Shown piece after piece: positions 1-10,850 of a stretch of DNA of 64,000 bases; the stretch's first letter is position 1; the number at the start of each line of letters is the position of its first letter. Origin of the DNA: an uncultured Pseudoflavonifractor sp. (lineage in GTDB: Bacteria; Bacillota; Clostridia; Oscillospirales; Oscillospiraceae); assembly GCA_947651395.1 (NCBI GenBank), contig CANSYW010000002.1:141591-205590 (forward strand), written 5' to 3'. The translations under genes and the position numbers were made by a program. A model generated the notes under the pieces. That model searched no databases. It was not told the origin of the DNA and was given only the letters and a program-made list of their open reading frames with translations.

Positions 1-55
1 CAGCGGAGTGGAGTTCTGGCGGGAATAAGGGGCGGAAAATTTTTGACGAAACCCC

Positions 56-84
56 TTGAAATCGAACAAATGTTTTGATATACT
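56..84 (+). promoter_or_regulatory. uvrB promoter with LexA/DinR-like box
   Basis: TTGAAA (56-61), a 17-base spacer and TATACT (79-84) form a sigma-A promoter. The spacer carries CGAAC-AAAT-GTTTTG (63-77), close to the Firmicutes LexA/DinR operator (CGAAC-N4-GTTCG type). A repressor bound there would cover both promoter hexamers. SOS control of uvrB is well known in Firmicutes; here it is inferred from the site alone. Confidence 0.7.
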
Positions 85-112
85 GGGGGAAGCTTTGGGG
101 GGAGGTGTGCCC

Positions 113-2080
113 ATGCCGGAATTTAAAGTGGTCAGCCCTTTTGAGCCGGGGGGAGATCAGCCCCAGGCCATTGAGGCGCTGGCCATGGGAGTGGAAAACG
201 ACCTGACCGAACAGACCCTGCTGGGCGTCACCGGTTCGGGCAAGACCTATACCATGGCCAAGGTCATTGAGAAGGTCCAGCGGCCCACCCTGGTGCTGGC
301 CCACAACAAGATCCTGGCGGCCCAGCTGTGCGCGGAGTTTAAGGAGTTTTTTCCCAACAACGCCGTGGAGTACTTTGTGTCCTACTACGACTACTACCAG
401 CCCGAGGCCTATATCCCCCACACCGACACCTTCATAGAGAAGGACTCCTCAGTGAATGACGAGATCGACCGGCTGCGCCTCAGCGCTACCGCCTCCCTCA
501 TCGAGCGGCGGGACGTGATCGTGGTGAGTTCGGTGAGCTGTATTTACGGCCTGGGCGAGCCCGACGACTACGCCCACATGATGATCTCCCTGCGGGTGGG
601 AGAGGAGTTCAAGCGGGAAGAGCTTATGCGCCGGCTCATTGAGGACCGCTATGAGCGCAACGATATCGCCTGGGAGCGGAATATGTTCCGGGTCCGGGGG
701 GACACCATTGAGATCTGGCCTGCCTACTGGCGGGACACCGCCGTCCGGGTGGAGTTCTTCGGGGACGAGATCGACCGGCTCAGCGAGATCAATGTAGTCA
801 CCGGGGCGGTGATCCGCCGGCTGGAGCACATCCCCATCTATCCCGCCAGCCACTATATCACCCCCAGAGAAAAGATGGCCGCCGCCATCCAGGAGATCTA
901 TCGGGAGATGGAGGAGCGGGTGGCCTTCTTTGAGAGCAACAATATGCTGGTGGAGGCGCAGCGGGTCAAGCAGCGCACCATGTACGACATTGAGATGCTC
1001 CAGGAGCTGGGCTTCTGCTCGGGCATTGAGAACTACTCCCGGCCCATCTCGGGCCGGCCGGAGGGCTCCGCCCCCATGACCCTGCTGGACTACTTCCCCA
1101 AGGACTTCCTTATGTTTATCGACGAGAGCCATGTGACCCTGCCCCAGGTGCGGGCCATGTACAACGGGGACCGGGCCCGGAAGACCACTCTGGTGGATTA
1201 TGGCTTCCGGTTGCCCTGTGCCTTTGATAACAGGCCGTTGAAATTTGAAGAATTTGAACAGAGAGTAAACCAACTGATCTATGTCTCCGCCACCCCGGGA
1301 GAGTATGAAAAGAGCCGTTCCGGCCAGATCGTGGAGCAGGTCATCCGGCCCACGGGCCTGCTGGATCCCCAGGTGGAGGTGCGGCCGGTGGAGGGACAGA
1401 TCGACGACCTGATCGGAGAGATCAACCAGCGGGTGGAGCGCTCCGAGCGGGTGTTGGTGACCACCCTGACCAAGAAGATGGCGGAGGATCTTACCGGCTA
1501 CCTGAAAAATGTGGGGATCAAAGTGCAGTATATGCACCATGATATCGACACCATGGAGCGCCAGGAGATCATCCGGGATCTGCGCCTGGGCACTTACGAT
1601 GTGCTGGTGGGCATCAACCTGCTGCGGGAGGGCCTGGACCTGCCCGAGGTGAGTCTGGTGGCCATCCTGGACGCGGACAAGGAGGGCTTCCTGCGCAGTG
1701 AGACCTCCCTTATCCAGACCATCGGCCGGGCCGCCCGGAACGCCGACGGACTGGTGGTCATGTATGCCGACGCCGTTACCCCCTCCATGCGGGCGGCCAT
1801 CGACGAGACCCAGCGCCGGCGGGCCAAACAGGACGCCTTCAACAAGGCCAACGGCATCGTGCCCAAAACCATCGTGAAGTCGGTGCGGGACGTGGTGAAT
1901 CTCTCCCAGGGCGAGGAGGAGGCCGCCAAGGCGGTTCGGATGAAGAACAGCATGAGCAGGAAGGAGCTGGACGCCGCCATCGCCAAGCTGGAGAAGGAGA
2001 TGAAGGAGGCGTCCAGGCGGCTGGAGTTCGAGTACGCCGCCGTGCTGCGGGATCGCATCATTGAGCTGAGAGGAAAATAA
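113..2080 (+). CDS. uvrB: UvrABC system protein B (excinuclease helicase subunit)
   Basis: UvrB receives damaged DNA from UvrA, verifies the lesion with its beta-hairpin and recruits UvrC. The 655-residue product has Walker A GVTGSGKT (about residues 38-45), the aromatic hairpin segment [10 protein letters not shown] near residue 95, a DESH Walker B, helicase motif VI with QTIGRAARN, and a C-terminal UVR coiled coil (about 618-653) for UvrC contact. Length is normal. I chose ATG 113 because a GGGGGGAGGTG SD lies just upstream; the same frame is open back to a TTG at 56, but that lies in the promoter. The gene is followed, beyond two unrelated genes, by uvrA with its own promoter. Confidence 0.97.
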   Translation: MPEFKVVSPFEPGGDQPQAIEALAMGVENDLTEQTLLGVTGSGKTYTMAKVIEKVQRPTLVLAHNKILAAQLCAEFKEFFPNNAVEYFVSYYDYYQPEAYIPHTDTFIEKDSSVNDEIDRLRLSATASLIERRDVIVVSSVSCIYGLGEPDDYAHMMISLRVGEEFKREELMRRLIEDRYERNDIAWERNMFRVRGDTIEIWPAYWRDTAVRVEFFGDEIDRLSEINVVTGAVIRRLEHIPIYPASHYITPREKMAAAIQEIYREMEERVAFFESNNMLVEAQRVKQRTMYDIEMLQELGFCSGIENYSRPISGRPEGSAPMTLLDYFPKDFLMFIDESHVTLPQVRAMYNGDRARKTTLVDYGFRLPCAFDNRPLKFEEFEQRVNQLIYVSATPGEYEKSRSGQIVEQVIRPTGLLDPQVEVRPVEGQIDDLIGEINQRVERSERVLVTTLTKKMAEDLTGYLKNVGIKVQYMHHDIDTMERQEIIRDLRLGTYDVLVGINLLREGLDLPEVSLVAILDADKEGFLRSETSLIQTIGRAARNADGLVVMYADAVTPSMRAAIDETQRRRAKQDAFNKANGIVPKTIVKSVRDVVNLSQGEEEAAKAVRMKNSMSRKELDAAIAKLEKEMKEASRRLEFEYAAVLRDRIIELRGK

Positions 2081-2114
2081 GTTAACATAATATTTTAAAA
2101 TGGAGGAATCGAAC

Positions 2115-3131
2115 ATGCAGTATGTGGAATTGGGAAAGACCGGATTGAAGTGCGCGGTGGTGTCCTTTGGAGGCATCCCCATCCAGCGCTCCGACGCGGC
2201 CAACACCGTGGAGGTGGTGGACGCCCTGGAAAAGCACGGTATGAATTACATTGATACCGCCCGGGGCTATACCGTCTCCGAGGAGTATCTGGGGCGGGCG
2301 CTGAAGGGCCGCCGGGAGAAGTTCATTCTGGCCACCAAGTCCATGGCCCGGGACTATGAGGGCATGAAGAAGGATGTGGAGATTAGTTTACATAATCTCC
2401 AGACGGACTATATTGAGGTCTATCAGCTCCACAACCTGCCTCTGAACGTCTTTGACCAGGTCTTTGGCCCCGATGGGGCCTACCGGGCGCTGGCGGAGGC
2501 CAAGGCGGCGGGAAAGATCGGCCACATCGGAGCTACCTTCCACAACCTGGACGCCCTGCGCAAGGCGGTGGAGGAGCACGCCGACAAGATCGAGACCGTC
2601 ATGTTCCCCTGGAACATCGTGGAGAATCAGGGGGAGGAGGTGCTGAAGCTGGCCAAGGCCAAAGGGATAGGCACCATCGCCATGAAGCCCATGGCGGGGG
2701 GCAACCTGATGGACTGGGAGCTGGCCCTGCGCTACATCGCCGACTCCGGGGTGATGGATATCTCCATCCCCGGTATGGGAGACGCCCAGGAGGTGGAGCG
2801 CAACGCGGCGGCGGCGGAGAAGCTCTCTCCCCTTACGGCCGAGGAGAAGGCCCGGTGTGAGGCCATCCGCAAGGAGCTGGGCACCACCTTCTGCCGCCGG
2901 TGCGGCTATTGCGCCCCCTGTACGGTGGGCATCAACATTCCCTCCGCGTTCCTGTTCAACAACTATTTCAAGCATTATGAGGGTCTGGCGGACTGGGCCG
3001 AGAGCCGCTACGCCACCATGGAGGCCAAAGCCTCCGCCTGCATCCAGTGCGGCAAGTGTGAAGAGCGCTGCCCCTATCAGCTGCCCATCCGGGAGATGCT
3101 CAAGGACGTGACCAAGACCTTCGGGGTGTAA
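2115..3131 (+). CDS. Aldo/keto reductase with C-terminal 4Fe-4S ferredoxin-like domain
   Basis: A 338-residue member of the aldo/keto reductase superfamily fused to iron-sulfur cysteines. The TIM-barrel part shows the catalytic Asp-Tyr pair in YIDTARGY (about residues 45-52) and a Lys in ATKS (about 75). The tail carries CRRCGYCAPC near residue 260 and CIQCGKCEERCP near 306, a two-cluster-type pattern common in anaerobic Firmicutes (COG1453-like). Substrate unknown; electron transfer through the clusters is inferred. Start ATG 2115 is preferred over an in-frame ATG at 2100 because GGAGG at 2102-2106 fits it. It follows uvrB by 34 bases and could be read from the same transcript. Confidence 0.88.
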   Translation: MQYVELGKTGLKCAVVSFGGIPIQRSDAANTVEVVDALEKHGMNYIDTARGYTVSEEYLGRALKGRREKFILATKSMARDYEGMKKDVEISLHNLQTDYIEVYQLHNLPLNVFDQVFGPDGAYRALAEAKAAGKIGHIGATFHNLDALRKAVEEHADKIETVMFPWNIVENQGEEVLKLAKAKGIGTIAMKPMAGGNLMDWELALRYIADSGVMDISIPGMGDAQEVERNAAAAEKLSPLTAEEKARCEAIRKELGTTFCRRCGYCAPCTVGINIPSAFLFNNYFKHYEGLADWAESRYATMEAKASACIQCGKCEERCPYQLPIREMLKDVTKTFGV

Positions 3132-3243
3132 GCCCTCCGGAGCGGCTGGATCAAAAGGAATGTCCCTGTGACAGGATATGATCACAGCGCACCGGGAGAC
3201 TATTTCATTATGAACTGTAAATTGGGCCAAGGAGGGACCTGCG

Positions 3244-3567
3244 ATGGCAACGGATCCTGGATTGATCGATTATCTCTGCGACCAGCTGCGGGGAGTGGGC
3301 ACGATCCGCTCCCGGAAGATGTTCGGGGAATATATGATCTACTGCAACGATAAGCCTGTCCTCATCATCTGTGAGGACAGGCCCATGGTCAAGCAGCTGC
3401 CCGTGCTGGAGCCGCTGCTGGGGGATCACCCCACCGCCCCGCCCTATGAGGGGGCCAAGCCCCACTATGTGCTGGATCCCGACGACGGGGAGACCCTTCG
3501 GGAGGCGGTGCGGCTGGCCGAGGAGGTCACGCCCCTTCCCAAGAAGAGAGGAAAGAACAAGGCTTGA
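3244..3567 (+). CDS. TfoX/Sxy N-terminal domain protein
   Basis: A 107-residue protein with the TfoX_N signature ([16 protein letters not shown], about residues 24-39) and a lysine-rich end. In gamma-proteobacteria TfoX/Sxy activates competence genes, but the N-terminal domain alone is widespread in Firmicutes with no assigned role, so a competence function should not be assumed. SD AAGGAGG at 3230-3236, seven bases before ATG. Its stop codon overlaps the -35 hexamer of the uvrA promoter. Confidence 0.8.
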   Translation: MATDPGLIDYLCDQLRGVGTIRSRKMFGEYMIYCNDKPVLIICEDRPMVKQLPVLEPLLGDHPTAPPYEGAKPHYVLDPDDGETLREAVRLAEEVTPLPKKRGKNKA

Positions 3568-3592
3568 CAATAAAAATCGGTTTCGCTATTCT
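3564..3592 (+). promoter_or_regulatory. uvrA promoter
   Basis: TTGACA (3564-3569), 17 bases, TATTCT (3587-3592). The -35 overlaps the stop codon of the TfoX-like gene. No clear LexA palindrome was seen here, unlike at uvrB. Confidence 0.7.
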
Positions 3593-3645
3593 GTAGGAAC
3601 CAAGGAGTTTTCCGCCCCGGGCGGAGGCAAAAGGAGAAGCGTTCC

Positions 3646-6468
<2,823 letters not shown>

Positions 6469-6547
6469 AAATTTTATCAAATATTCATGTTCCGCCTGTC
6501 CATCCTGTGGTAGAATGTGAAAAACGGGAAGGAAAGGAGGAGACGGC

Positions 6548-7048
6548 GTGGAGCTTCTCAATTGGCTGGAGACCACCTATGTGGGGGAATTTATCTTTAC
6601 CCTTTTGGTGTCCATGGTACCCATCATCGAGCTGCGGGTGGGGATCCCCTTCGGGGTGGCCCTGGGCCTTCCCTATCCGGTGGCCTTTATCGCCGCCGTC
6701 ATTGGCAACATCCTGCCCGTGCCCTTCATCATCATCTATATCCGCCGGATCTTTCAGTGGCTGCGCGCCCATTTTCCCAGGCTGGACGGCATGGTGGACG
6801 CGCTGGAACGGAAGGCCCATCTGAAGGGAAAGAAGGTCAACCGCTATAAATACCTGGGTCTGCTTCTCTTTGTGGGTATCCCCCTGCCGGGGACGGGGGC
6901 CTGGACAGGGGCCCTGGCGGCCGCCTTTCTGGACATGCCCCTGCGCAAGGCCATGCCCTCCATCATCCTGGGGGTCATTCTGGCGGGGTGCATCATGACC
7001 GGTCTCACCCGGCTGGGCATCGACCTGTTTGTGGCGGTGATGGCCTGA
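6548..7048 (+). CDS. Small multidrug export-type membrane protein (COG2426)
   Basis: A 166-residue integral membrane protein resembling the Sm_multidrug_ex family (COG2426). It begins with an amphipathic end, then hydrophobic segments (about 12-32, 37-60, 98-125, 137-160) with the family-like motifs ELRVGIPFGVALG and GIPLPGTGAWTG. The substrate is unknown and the family name is historical. Start GTG 6548 is set by AAAGGAGG at 6533-6540. Probably co-transcribed with the next gene, whose SD lies in a hairpin just after this stop. Confidence 0.75.
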   Translation: MELLNWLETTYVGEFIFTLLVSMVPIIELRVGIPFGVALGLPYPVAFIAAVIGNILPVPFIIIYIRRIFQWLRAHFPRLDGMVDALERKAHLKGKKVNRYKYLGLLLFVGIPLPGTGAWTGALAAAFLDMPLRKAMPSIILGVILAGCIMTGLTRLGIDLFVAVMA

Positions 7049-7054
7049 GACGCA

Positions 7055-7091
7055 CCATTTTCACCTCTCCTCAGTAAAATGGGGAGAGGTG
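7055..7091 (+). promoter_or_regulatory. Overlapping alternative hairpins sequestering a Shine-Dalgarno
   Basis: CACCTCTCC (7062-7070) pairs perfectly with GGAGAGGTG (7083-7091), which is the SD of the gene starting at 7099. CCATTTT (7055-7061) pairs with AAAATGG (7076-7082). The two helices interleave with no linker, so they should exclude each other: one hides the SD, the other leaves it free. There is no U-run, so this is not a terminator. Confidence 0.55.
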
Positions 7092-7098
7092 ATGCGAT

Positions 7099-7434
7099 AT
7101 GCGGGCATTTTTGGAAATTATCCTGTCCCTGTTGGCCGTGATGGGTCTGATGAGTATCGGCTGGCTGACCTTTGGACATATGCTCTCCCCGGTGGGAGGT
7201 CGATGGGCCTGCGTGGTCATCCCCGCCCACGGGAATGGGGAGAATCTGGAGCAGGCGGTCACCGGAATGCTCTGGCTCCGGGGCGGCGGACTGATGGAGG
7301 CCCCCATCCTGATGGTGGATTGCGGTCTCAACGCCGAGGGAAAGGCGGTGGCTGCCGCCCTGTGTCTCCGGGAGCCGGAGATCGGACTGTGCCCGCTGGG
7401 AGAGCTGGCGGAGCATGTGCGAAGTTCCCCCTGA
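7099..7434 (+). CDS. Hypothetical single-pass membrane protein
   Basis: A 111-residue protein I do not recognise. It has an N-terminal hydrophobic segment (about residues 3-26) and a cytosolic-looking remainder containing CVVIPAHGNGENLEQAV, GGLMEAPILMVDCG and an alanine-rich helix. The spacing resembles a fragment of a nucleotide-binding or glycosyltransferase-like fold, but this is too weak to name. SD GGAGAGGTG, seven bases before ATG, is locked in a perfect 9-bp hairpin. A 10-bp inverted repeat (7427-7436 with 7443-7452) covers its stop codon and separates it from recD2. Confidence 0.65.
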   Translation: MRAFLEIILSLLAVMGLMSIGWLTFGHMLSPVGGRWACVVIPAHGNGENLEQAVTGMLWLRGGGLMEAPILMVDCGLNAEGKAVAAALCLREPEIGLCPLGELAEHVRSSP

Positions 7435-7452
7435 GGTCATCCCCTCAGGGGG
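7427..7452 (+). repeat. 10-bp inverted repeat over the stop codon before recD2
   Basis: CCCCCTGAGG (7427-7436) and CCTCAGGGGG (7443-7452) form a perfect stem with a 6-base loop, covering the TGA of the 111-residue gene. No U-run follows, so it is a weak terminator candidate at best. Confidence 0.5.
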
Positions 7453-7478
7453 TAAGTTCCATCAGAGAGGGTGTCTCT

Positions 7479-9689
7479 ATGGAGGAGCGGGTCAATTACA
7501 TAGAGGGCGCCGTGGACACGGTGGTCTATCAAAACGAGGAGAACGGGTATACCGTTCTCCGTTTGGACGTGGGCGGGGAAGAGCCGGTCACCGTGGTGGG
7601 CTGTATCCCGGGGGTGGCCCCCGGAGAGAGCCTGTGGGCGCAGGGGAGCTGGACGAGGCACCCCACCTACGGCGAGCAATTCAAGGCCGAGGTGGCCCGC
7701 CGGGGCATGCCCCAGGGAGAGAAGGCCATCTTCGACTATCTGGCCTCCGGCGCGGTGAAGGGCATCGGCATGGCCACCGCCAAGCGGATGGTGGAGGAAT
7801 TCGGCCAGGCGGCTCTGGACGTGCTGGAGAGCGAACCGGAAAAGCTCACCGTCATCAAGGGCCTCACCAGAAAGCGGGCGGAGGCCATGGGAGAGGCCTT
7901 CCGGCTCCAGATGGGCATGCGCCGCCTGCTGGACTTTCTGGCCGCCCACGACCTTCCGCCCCAACTGGGTATGCCGCTCTACCGCCAGTACGGAGACCGG
8001 GCCAGGGAGATGGTGGAGCGGGATCCCTACCTCCTCACCGAGGGGGAGCTCTCCATCCCCTTCGGTCAGGCCGACGCCCTGGCCATGGAGCTGGGCTTTG
8101 AGCGGGATCACCCCCAGCGTCTGGAGTCGGGGGTGAGCTTTACCTTGCGGCACAACCTGGACAACGGGCACACCTTCCTGCCACGGAACAAGCTGCTTCC
8201 GGCGGCCTCCGCCCTGCTGGGAGGAGCGGAGGAGGAGCTGTTGGAGGAGGCCCTGGACGTTTTGGTGGATCAGCGCGTGGTATGCATCGAAGAGGTGGCG
8301 GGTGAGACGGCCTGCTACCTCTGGGAGTACTGGGAGGCGGAGACCCACGTGGCCGATCGGATCCGAACCATGAGCGCCAACGAGCTCTGCCCTCCGGACG
8401 GGCTGGAGGGCATTATTGAGGGGATCCAGACCAGACAGGGCATTACTTACGCACCCCAGCAGCGTCAGGCGGTGGAGTTGGCCGCCCGGTGTCAGATGAT
8501 GCTCCTCACCGGCGGCCCCGGCACAGGCAAGACCACCTCCCTGCGGGGAGTGCTGGCCCTCTTCGAGGCCATGGGGCTGGAGACCGCCCTGGCCGGCCCC
8601 ACCGGGCGGGCCGCCAAGCGGCTGGGAGAGCTGTGCCAGGCGGAGGGCACCACCATCCACCGCCTGCTGGAGACCCGGTTTGACGCCAAGACCGGTCAGC
8701 TGGTCTTCGCCCACAATGAGAACGACCCCCTGAAGGCGGACGCGGTGATCGTGGACGAGACCTCTATGGTTGACATAACTTTGATATCCGCGCTCCTGTC
8801 CGCCCTCCGGGAGGACTGCCGGCTGGTGCTGGTAGGGGATCCGGATCAGCTTCCCTCCGTAGGTGCGGGGAACCTTCTTTCCGACCTGATCCGTAGCGGG
8901 CAGGTGCCTATGGTTCGATTGACAGAAGTTTTTCGTCAGGCCGCCGAGAGCGCCATTATCCGCTCCGCCCACCAGGTCAATCAGGGGGTGACCCCCGTAT
9001 TGAAAAACGACAGCAGTCAGGACGTGTTTTTCCTGCGCCGGAGCGAGCCCGCCCTGGTGGAGGAGACCATCGTGGAGCTGGTGGGCAAGCGCCTGCCGGA
9101 GAAGATGGGTATTCCCGCCGCCCAGATCCAGGTGCTCTCTCCCACCCGGAAGTATGCCGGAGGCACCGCCAGCCTGAACCAGGCCCTTCAGCAGGCCCTG
9201 AATCCTCCTGACGAGTCCAAGGGGGAGCGGAAGTTCGGCCCCTACATCTTCCGGCAGGGGGATCGGGTGATGCAGGTAAAGAACAACTATGATGTGCTGT
9301 GGAAGACCGCCGACGGCCTGGAGGCGGGTATGGGGGTTTTCAACGGCGACGTGGGCCGGATCCTGGAGGTGGACAACCGGCGGGAGCTGGTGACGGTGGA
9401 CTTTGAGGGCCACCTGGTGGATTATACCCCCGATATGCTTATCGAGCTGGAGCCCGCCTATGCCATGACGGTGCATAAATCCCAGGGCAGCGAGTACCGG
9501 GCGGTGGTGCTCTCCGCGCTGGACATCGCGCCCCGCCTGCTTACCCGGGGAGTGCTCTACACCGCCATCACCAGGGCCCGGGAGCTGCTGGTGATCGTGG
9601 GGGAGGAGGCGGTCATCGCCCGGATGACCGCCAACAACCGCCAGTCCAGGCGGTACTCCGGCCTGCGCTGGCGCCTGGCGGAGGAATAA
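7479..9689 (+). CDS. recD2: ATP-dependent RecD2-like DNA helicase
   Basis: A 5'-3' SF1B helicase of the RecD2 (YrrC) type, acting without RecBC. The 736-residue product has the N-terminal domain beginning EGAVDTVVYQNEENGYTVL, tandem helix-hairpin-helix segments (KGIGMATAKRMVEEFG near 89; a second near 122), Walker A TGGPGTGKTT near residue 346, Walker B VDETSMVD near 424, and C-terminal motif AMTVHKSQGSEY near 663. The upstream frame stays open to 7089, but homology starts at ATG 7479, which has a GAGAGGG SD. Length is normal for RecD2. Confidence 0.94.
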   Translation: MEERVNYIEGAVDTVVYQNEENGYTVLRLDVGGEEPVTVVGCIPGVAPGESLWAQGSWTRHPTYGEQFKAEVARRGMPQGEKAIFDYLASGAVKGIGMATAKRMVEEFGQAALDVLESEPEKLTVIKGLTRKRAEAMGEAFRLQMGMRRLLDFLAAHDLPPQLGMPLYRQYGDRAREMVERDPYLLTEGELSIPFGQADALAMELGFERDHPQRLESGVSFTLRHNLDNGHTFLPRNKLLPAASALLGGAEEELLEEALDVLVDQRVVCIEEVAGETACYLWEYWEAETHVADRIRTMSANELCPPDGLEGIIEGIQTRQGITYAPQQRQAVELAARCQMMLLTGGPGTGKTTSLRGVLALFEAMGLETALAGPTGRAAKRLGELCQAEGTTIHRLLETRFDAKTGQLVFAHNENDPLKADAVIVDETSMVDITLISALLSALREDCRLVLVGDPDQLPSVGAGNLLSDLIRSGQVPMVRLTEVFRQAAESAIIRSAHQVNQGVTPVLKNDSSQDVFFLRRSEPALVEETIVELVGKRLPEKMGIPAAQIQVLSPTRKYAGGTASLNQALQQALNPPDESKGERKFGPYIFRQGDRVMQVKNNYDVLWKTADGLEAGMGVFNGDVGRILEVDNRRELVTVDFEGHLVDYTPDMLIELEPAYAMTVHKSQGSEYRAVVLSALDIAPRLLTRGVLYTAITRARELLVIVGEEAVIARMTANNRQSRRYSGLRWRLAEE

Positions 9690-9700
9690 AGGATATTAAA

Positions 9701-9736
9701 ACAAGGAGAGCCTGCCTTACGGCAGGCTCTCCTTGT
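9701..9736. terminator. 16-bp perfect inverted repeat after recD2
   Basis: ACAAGGAGAGCCTGCC and its exact complement flank a TTAC loop. No long U-run follows on the plus strand, but stem strength and position suit a transcription end between recD2 and the accessory block. Confidence 0.6.
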
Positions 9737-9771
9737 ATGTTTGGATGGGTAAAAGAATCATTGTTCAAATT

Positions 9772-9800
9772 TTGACAAAGTGTCCGCTGTGTGATACAGT
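9772..9800 (+). promoter_or_regulatory. Strong sigma-A promoter for the XRE-membrane regulator
   Basis: TTGACA (9772-9777), 17 bases, TACAGT (9795-9800). Transcription would start near 9807 and give a roughly 100-base leader with two hairpins. Confidence 0.75.
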
Positions 9801-9838
9801 GAATGAATCGACCTATCAAAAATTTGTGCAAAAAGCCC

Positions 9839-9887
9839 CGCGCAACTAAAAATTGCGCGAATGTAAACCGAAAGCGGTTTATTTTTT
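9839..9887 (+). promoter_or_regulatory. Leader with two hairpins, the second terminator-like
   Basis: Hairpin 1: CGCGCAA (9839-9845) with TTGCGCG (9853-9859). Hairpin 2: AAACCG (9865-9870), loop AAAG, CGGTTT (9875-9880), followed by ATTTTTT. The second looks like a weak intrinsic terminator placed between promoter and gene, compatible with attenuation or a short leader RNA. Confidence 0.5.
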
Positions 9888-9911
9888 GCGGCAATCAAAC
9901 TAAAATCGGAG

Positions 9912-10364
9912 ATGAAAAGGATGAATTTGGCAGAAAGGCTTGTTTCCCTGCGCAGACAAAACGGACTGACGCAATTGCAGTTAGCGGAGAAAATGGACGT
10001 CTCCCGGCAAGCCGTCTCTCGATGGGAAAAGGGCGAGGCGGTCCCTTCTACTGAAAATTTAAAGTATCTGAGCGAGCTATATCACGTTACGCTTGATTAC
10101 TTACTGAGTGACTCTGCGTCGGAGACAGAGGCAGAAGGAAGCGCAAGAACTGAAGAGATCAAAAGAGGCCGCGCAGGGCGCCGGAAAACGGCGGCTGCGA
10201 TTTTTCTCGGCGTGATCGTGCTCCTTTCTATCGTGTTTTTATTTGTGAAGCATACCGGCGGGCCGGTCAAAAATGAGGAGAGCCCCAGACCCATCAGCGA
10301 TTTGGAACAGCAGGAGGTACTGCCCCAGGAAGAGGAAGAGGAGTTTTCTATCGAAGGCTGGTAA
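9912..10364 (+). CDS. XRE-family HTH regulator with C-terminal membrane anchor
   Basis: A 150-residue protein. Residues about 4-66 are a Cro/C1-type HTH (LRRQNGLTQLQLAEKMDVSR, then QAVSRWEKGEAVPSTENL). A basic linker (KRGRAGRRK) precedes one membrane helix (about 95-115, AAAIFLGVIVLLSIVFLFV), and the extracytoplasmic tail is Pro/Glu-rich and ends EEEEEFSIEGW. The topology suggests a DNA-binding protein held at the membrane that could respond to an external signal. An alternative start is ATG 9921. It lies directly upstream of secreted-protein genes, possibly its targets (inference). Confidence 0.8.
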   Translation: MKRMNLAERLVSLRRQNGLTQLQLAEKMDVSRQAVSRWEKGEAVPSTENLKYLSELYHVTLDYLLSDSASETEAEGSARTEEIKRGRAGRRKTAAAIFLGVIVLLSIVFLFVKHTGGPVKNEESPRPISDLEQQEVLPQEEEEEFSIEGW

Positions 10365-10388
10365 GAACTGGGGAAAGGGGGTGAGAAT

Positions 10389-10802
10389 ATGAAACTGAAG
10401 AGAGCTTTGGGCGTTGCGTTGGCTTGTGCCGTCATGGTAAATTGTTTTTGCCTTCCTGTGACAGCGGCAAACACACAGGCGGAGCCCGCCGCCTTCTCCA
10501 TCGACATGCAGCGGGCATCCGGGAAATTCAGCATGACCGTTTCCGCAAACAAATTGAGAAGAGCCAACAGCAGCTTTTCCCTGGATGCGGGAGAAGTGGT
10601 GACCATCAACGCAAGCTATGCCCCCTCCTCGGCCAGCGTGGATTTTGGTCTGATCGATTCTGATAATGTCTTCCACTTTGTGACCGCGACAAACGGAAGC
10701 GTCAATCAGGGCATCGAGATCGAAAAGCGCGGCCAGTATACCCTGGCAGTCCGCAACAATTCTTCGTCGGAGATCGAAGTGTCCGGGTTCGTGAGCTACT
10801 AA
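10389..10802 (+). CDS. Small secreted protein, beta-rich, unknown function
   Basis: A 137-residue product with a clear signal peptide (about residues 1-27, ending PVTAANT). The mature part is short, Ser/Asn-rich and predicted beta-rich, with SFSLDAGEVVTINASYAP, VDFGLIDSDNVFHFV and a closing GQYTLAVRNNSSSEIEVSG. Patterns of this type occur in small exported proteins of gut Firmicutes found near XRE regulators; I cannot name a function. SD GAAAGGGGGTG lies at 10373-10383, six bases upstream of ATG. It starts 24 bases after the XRE-membrane gene and is probably in one operon with it. Confidence 0.75.
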   Translation: MKLKRALGVALACAVMVNCFCLPVTAANTQAEPAAFSIDMQRASGKFSMTVSANKLRRANSSFSLDAGEVVTINASYAPSSASVDFGLIDSDNVFHFVTATNGSVNQGIEIEKRGQYTLAVRNNSSSEIEVSGFVSY

Positions 10803-10850
10803 GTTTCGGTCACAAAGATTTGACAAAAGAAAGAAAAGGAGTGTATCATA

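Noticed and set aside
449..2206. Long antisense open frame across uvrB, and similar ones across uvrA, feoB, the P-type ATPase and hppA
   Set aside because: They are mirror effects of G+C-rich codon use in strongly conserved genes; the products are low-complexity His/Gly/Leu-rich and lack SD sites.
7055..7091. H-type pseudoknot formed by both helices at once
   Set aside because: The helices would need zero-length connecting loops, which is sterically implausible; mutually exclusive hairpins fit better.
9803..10054. Possible upstream frame starting at ATG 9803 just past the XRE promoter
   Set aside because: It runs out of frame through the start of a clear HTH gene and has no SD or protein-like composition.
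10820..10850. TTGACA (10820) and TATCAT before the secreted-protein gene at 10851
   Set aside because: The -10 would end at the start codon, leaving no leader and placing the obvious SD inside the promoter.
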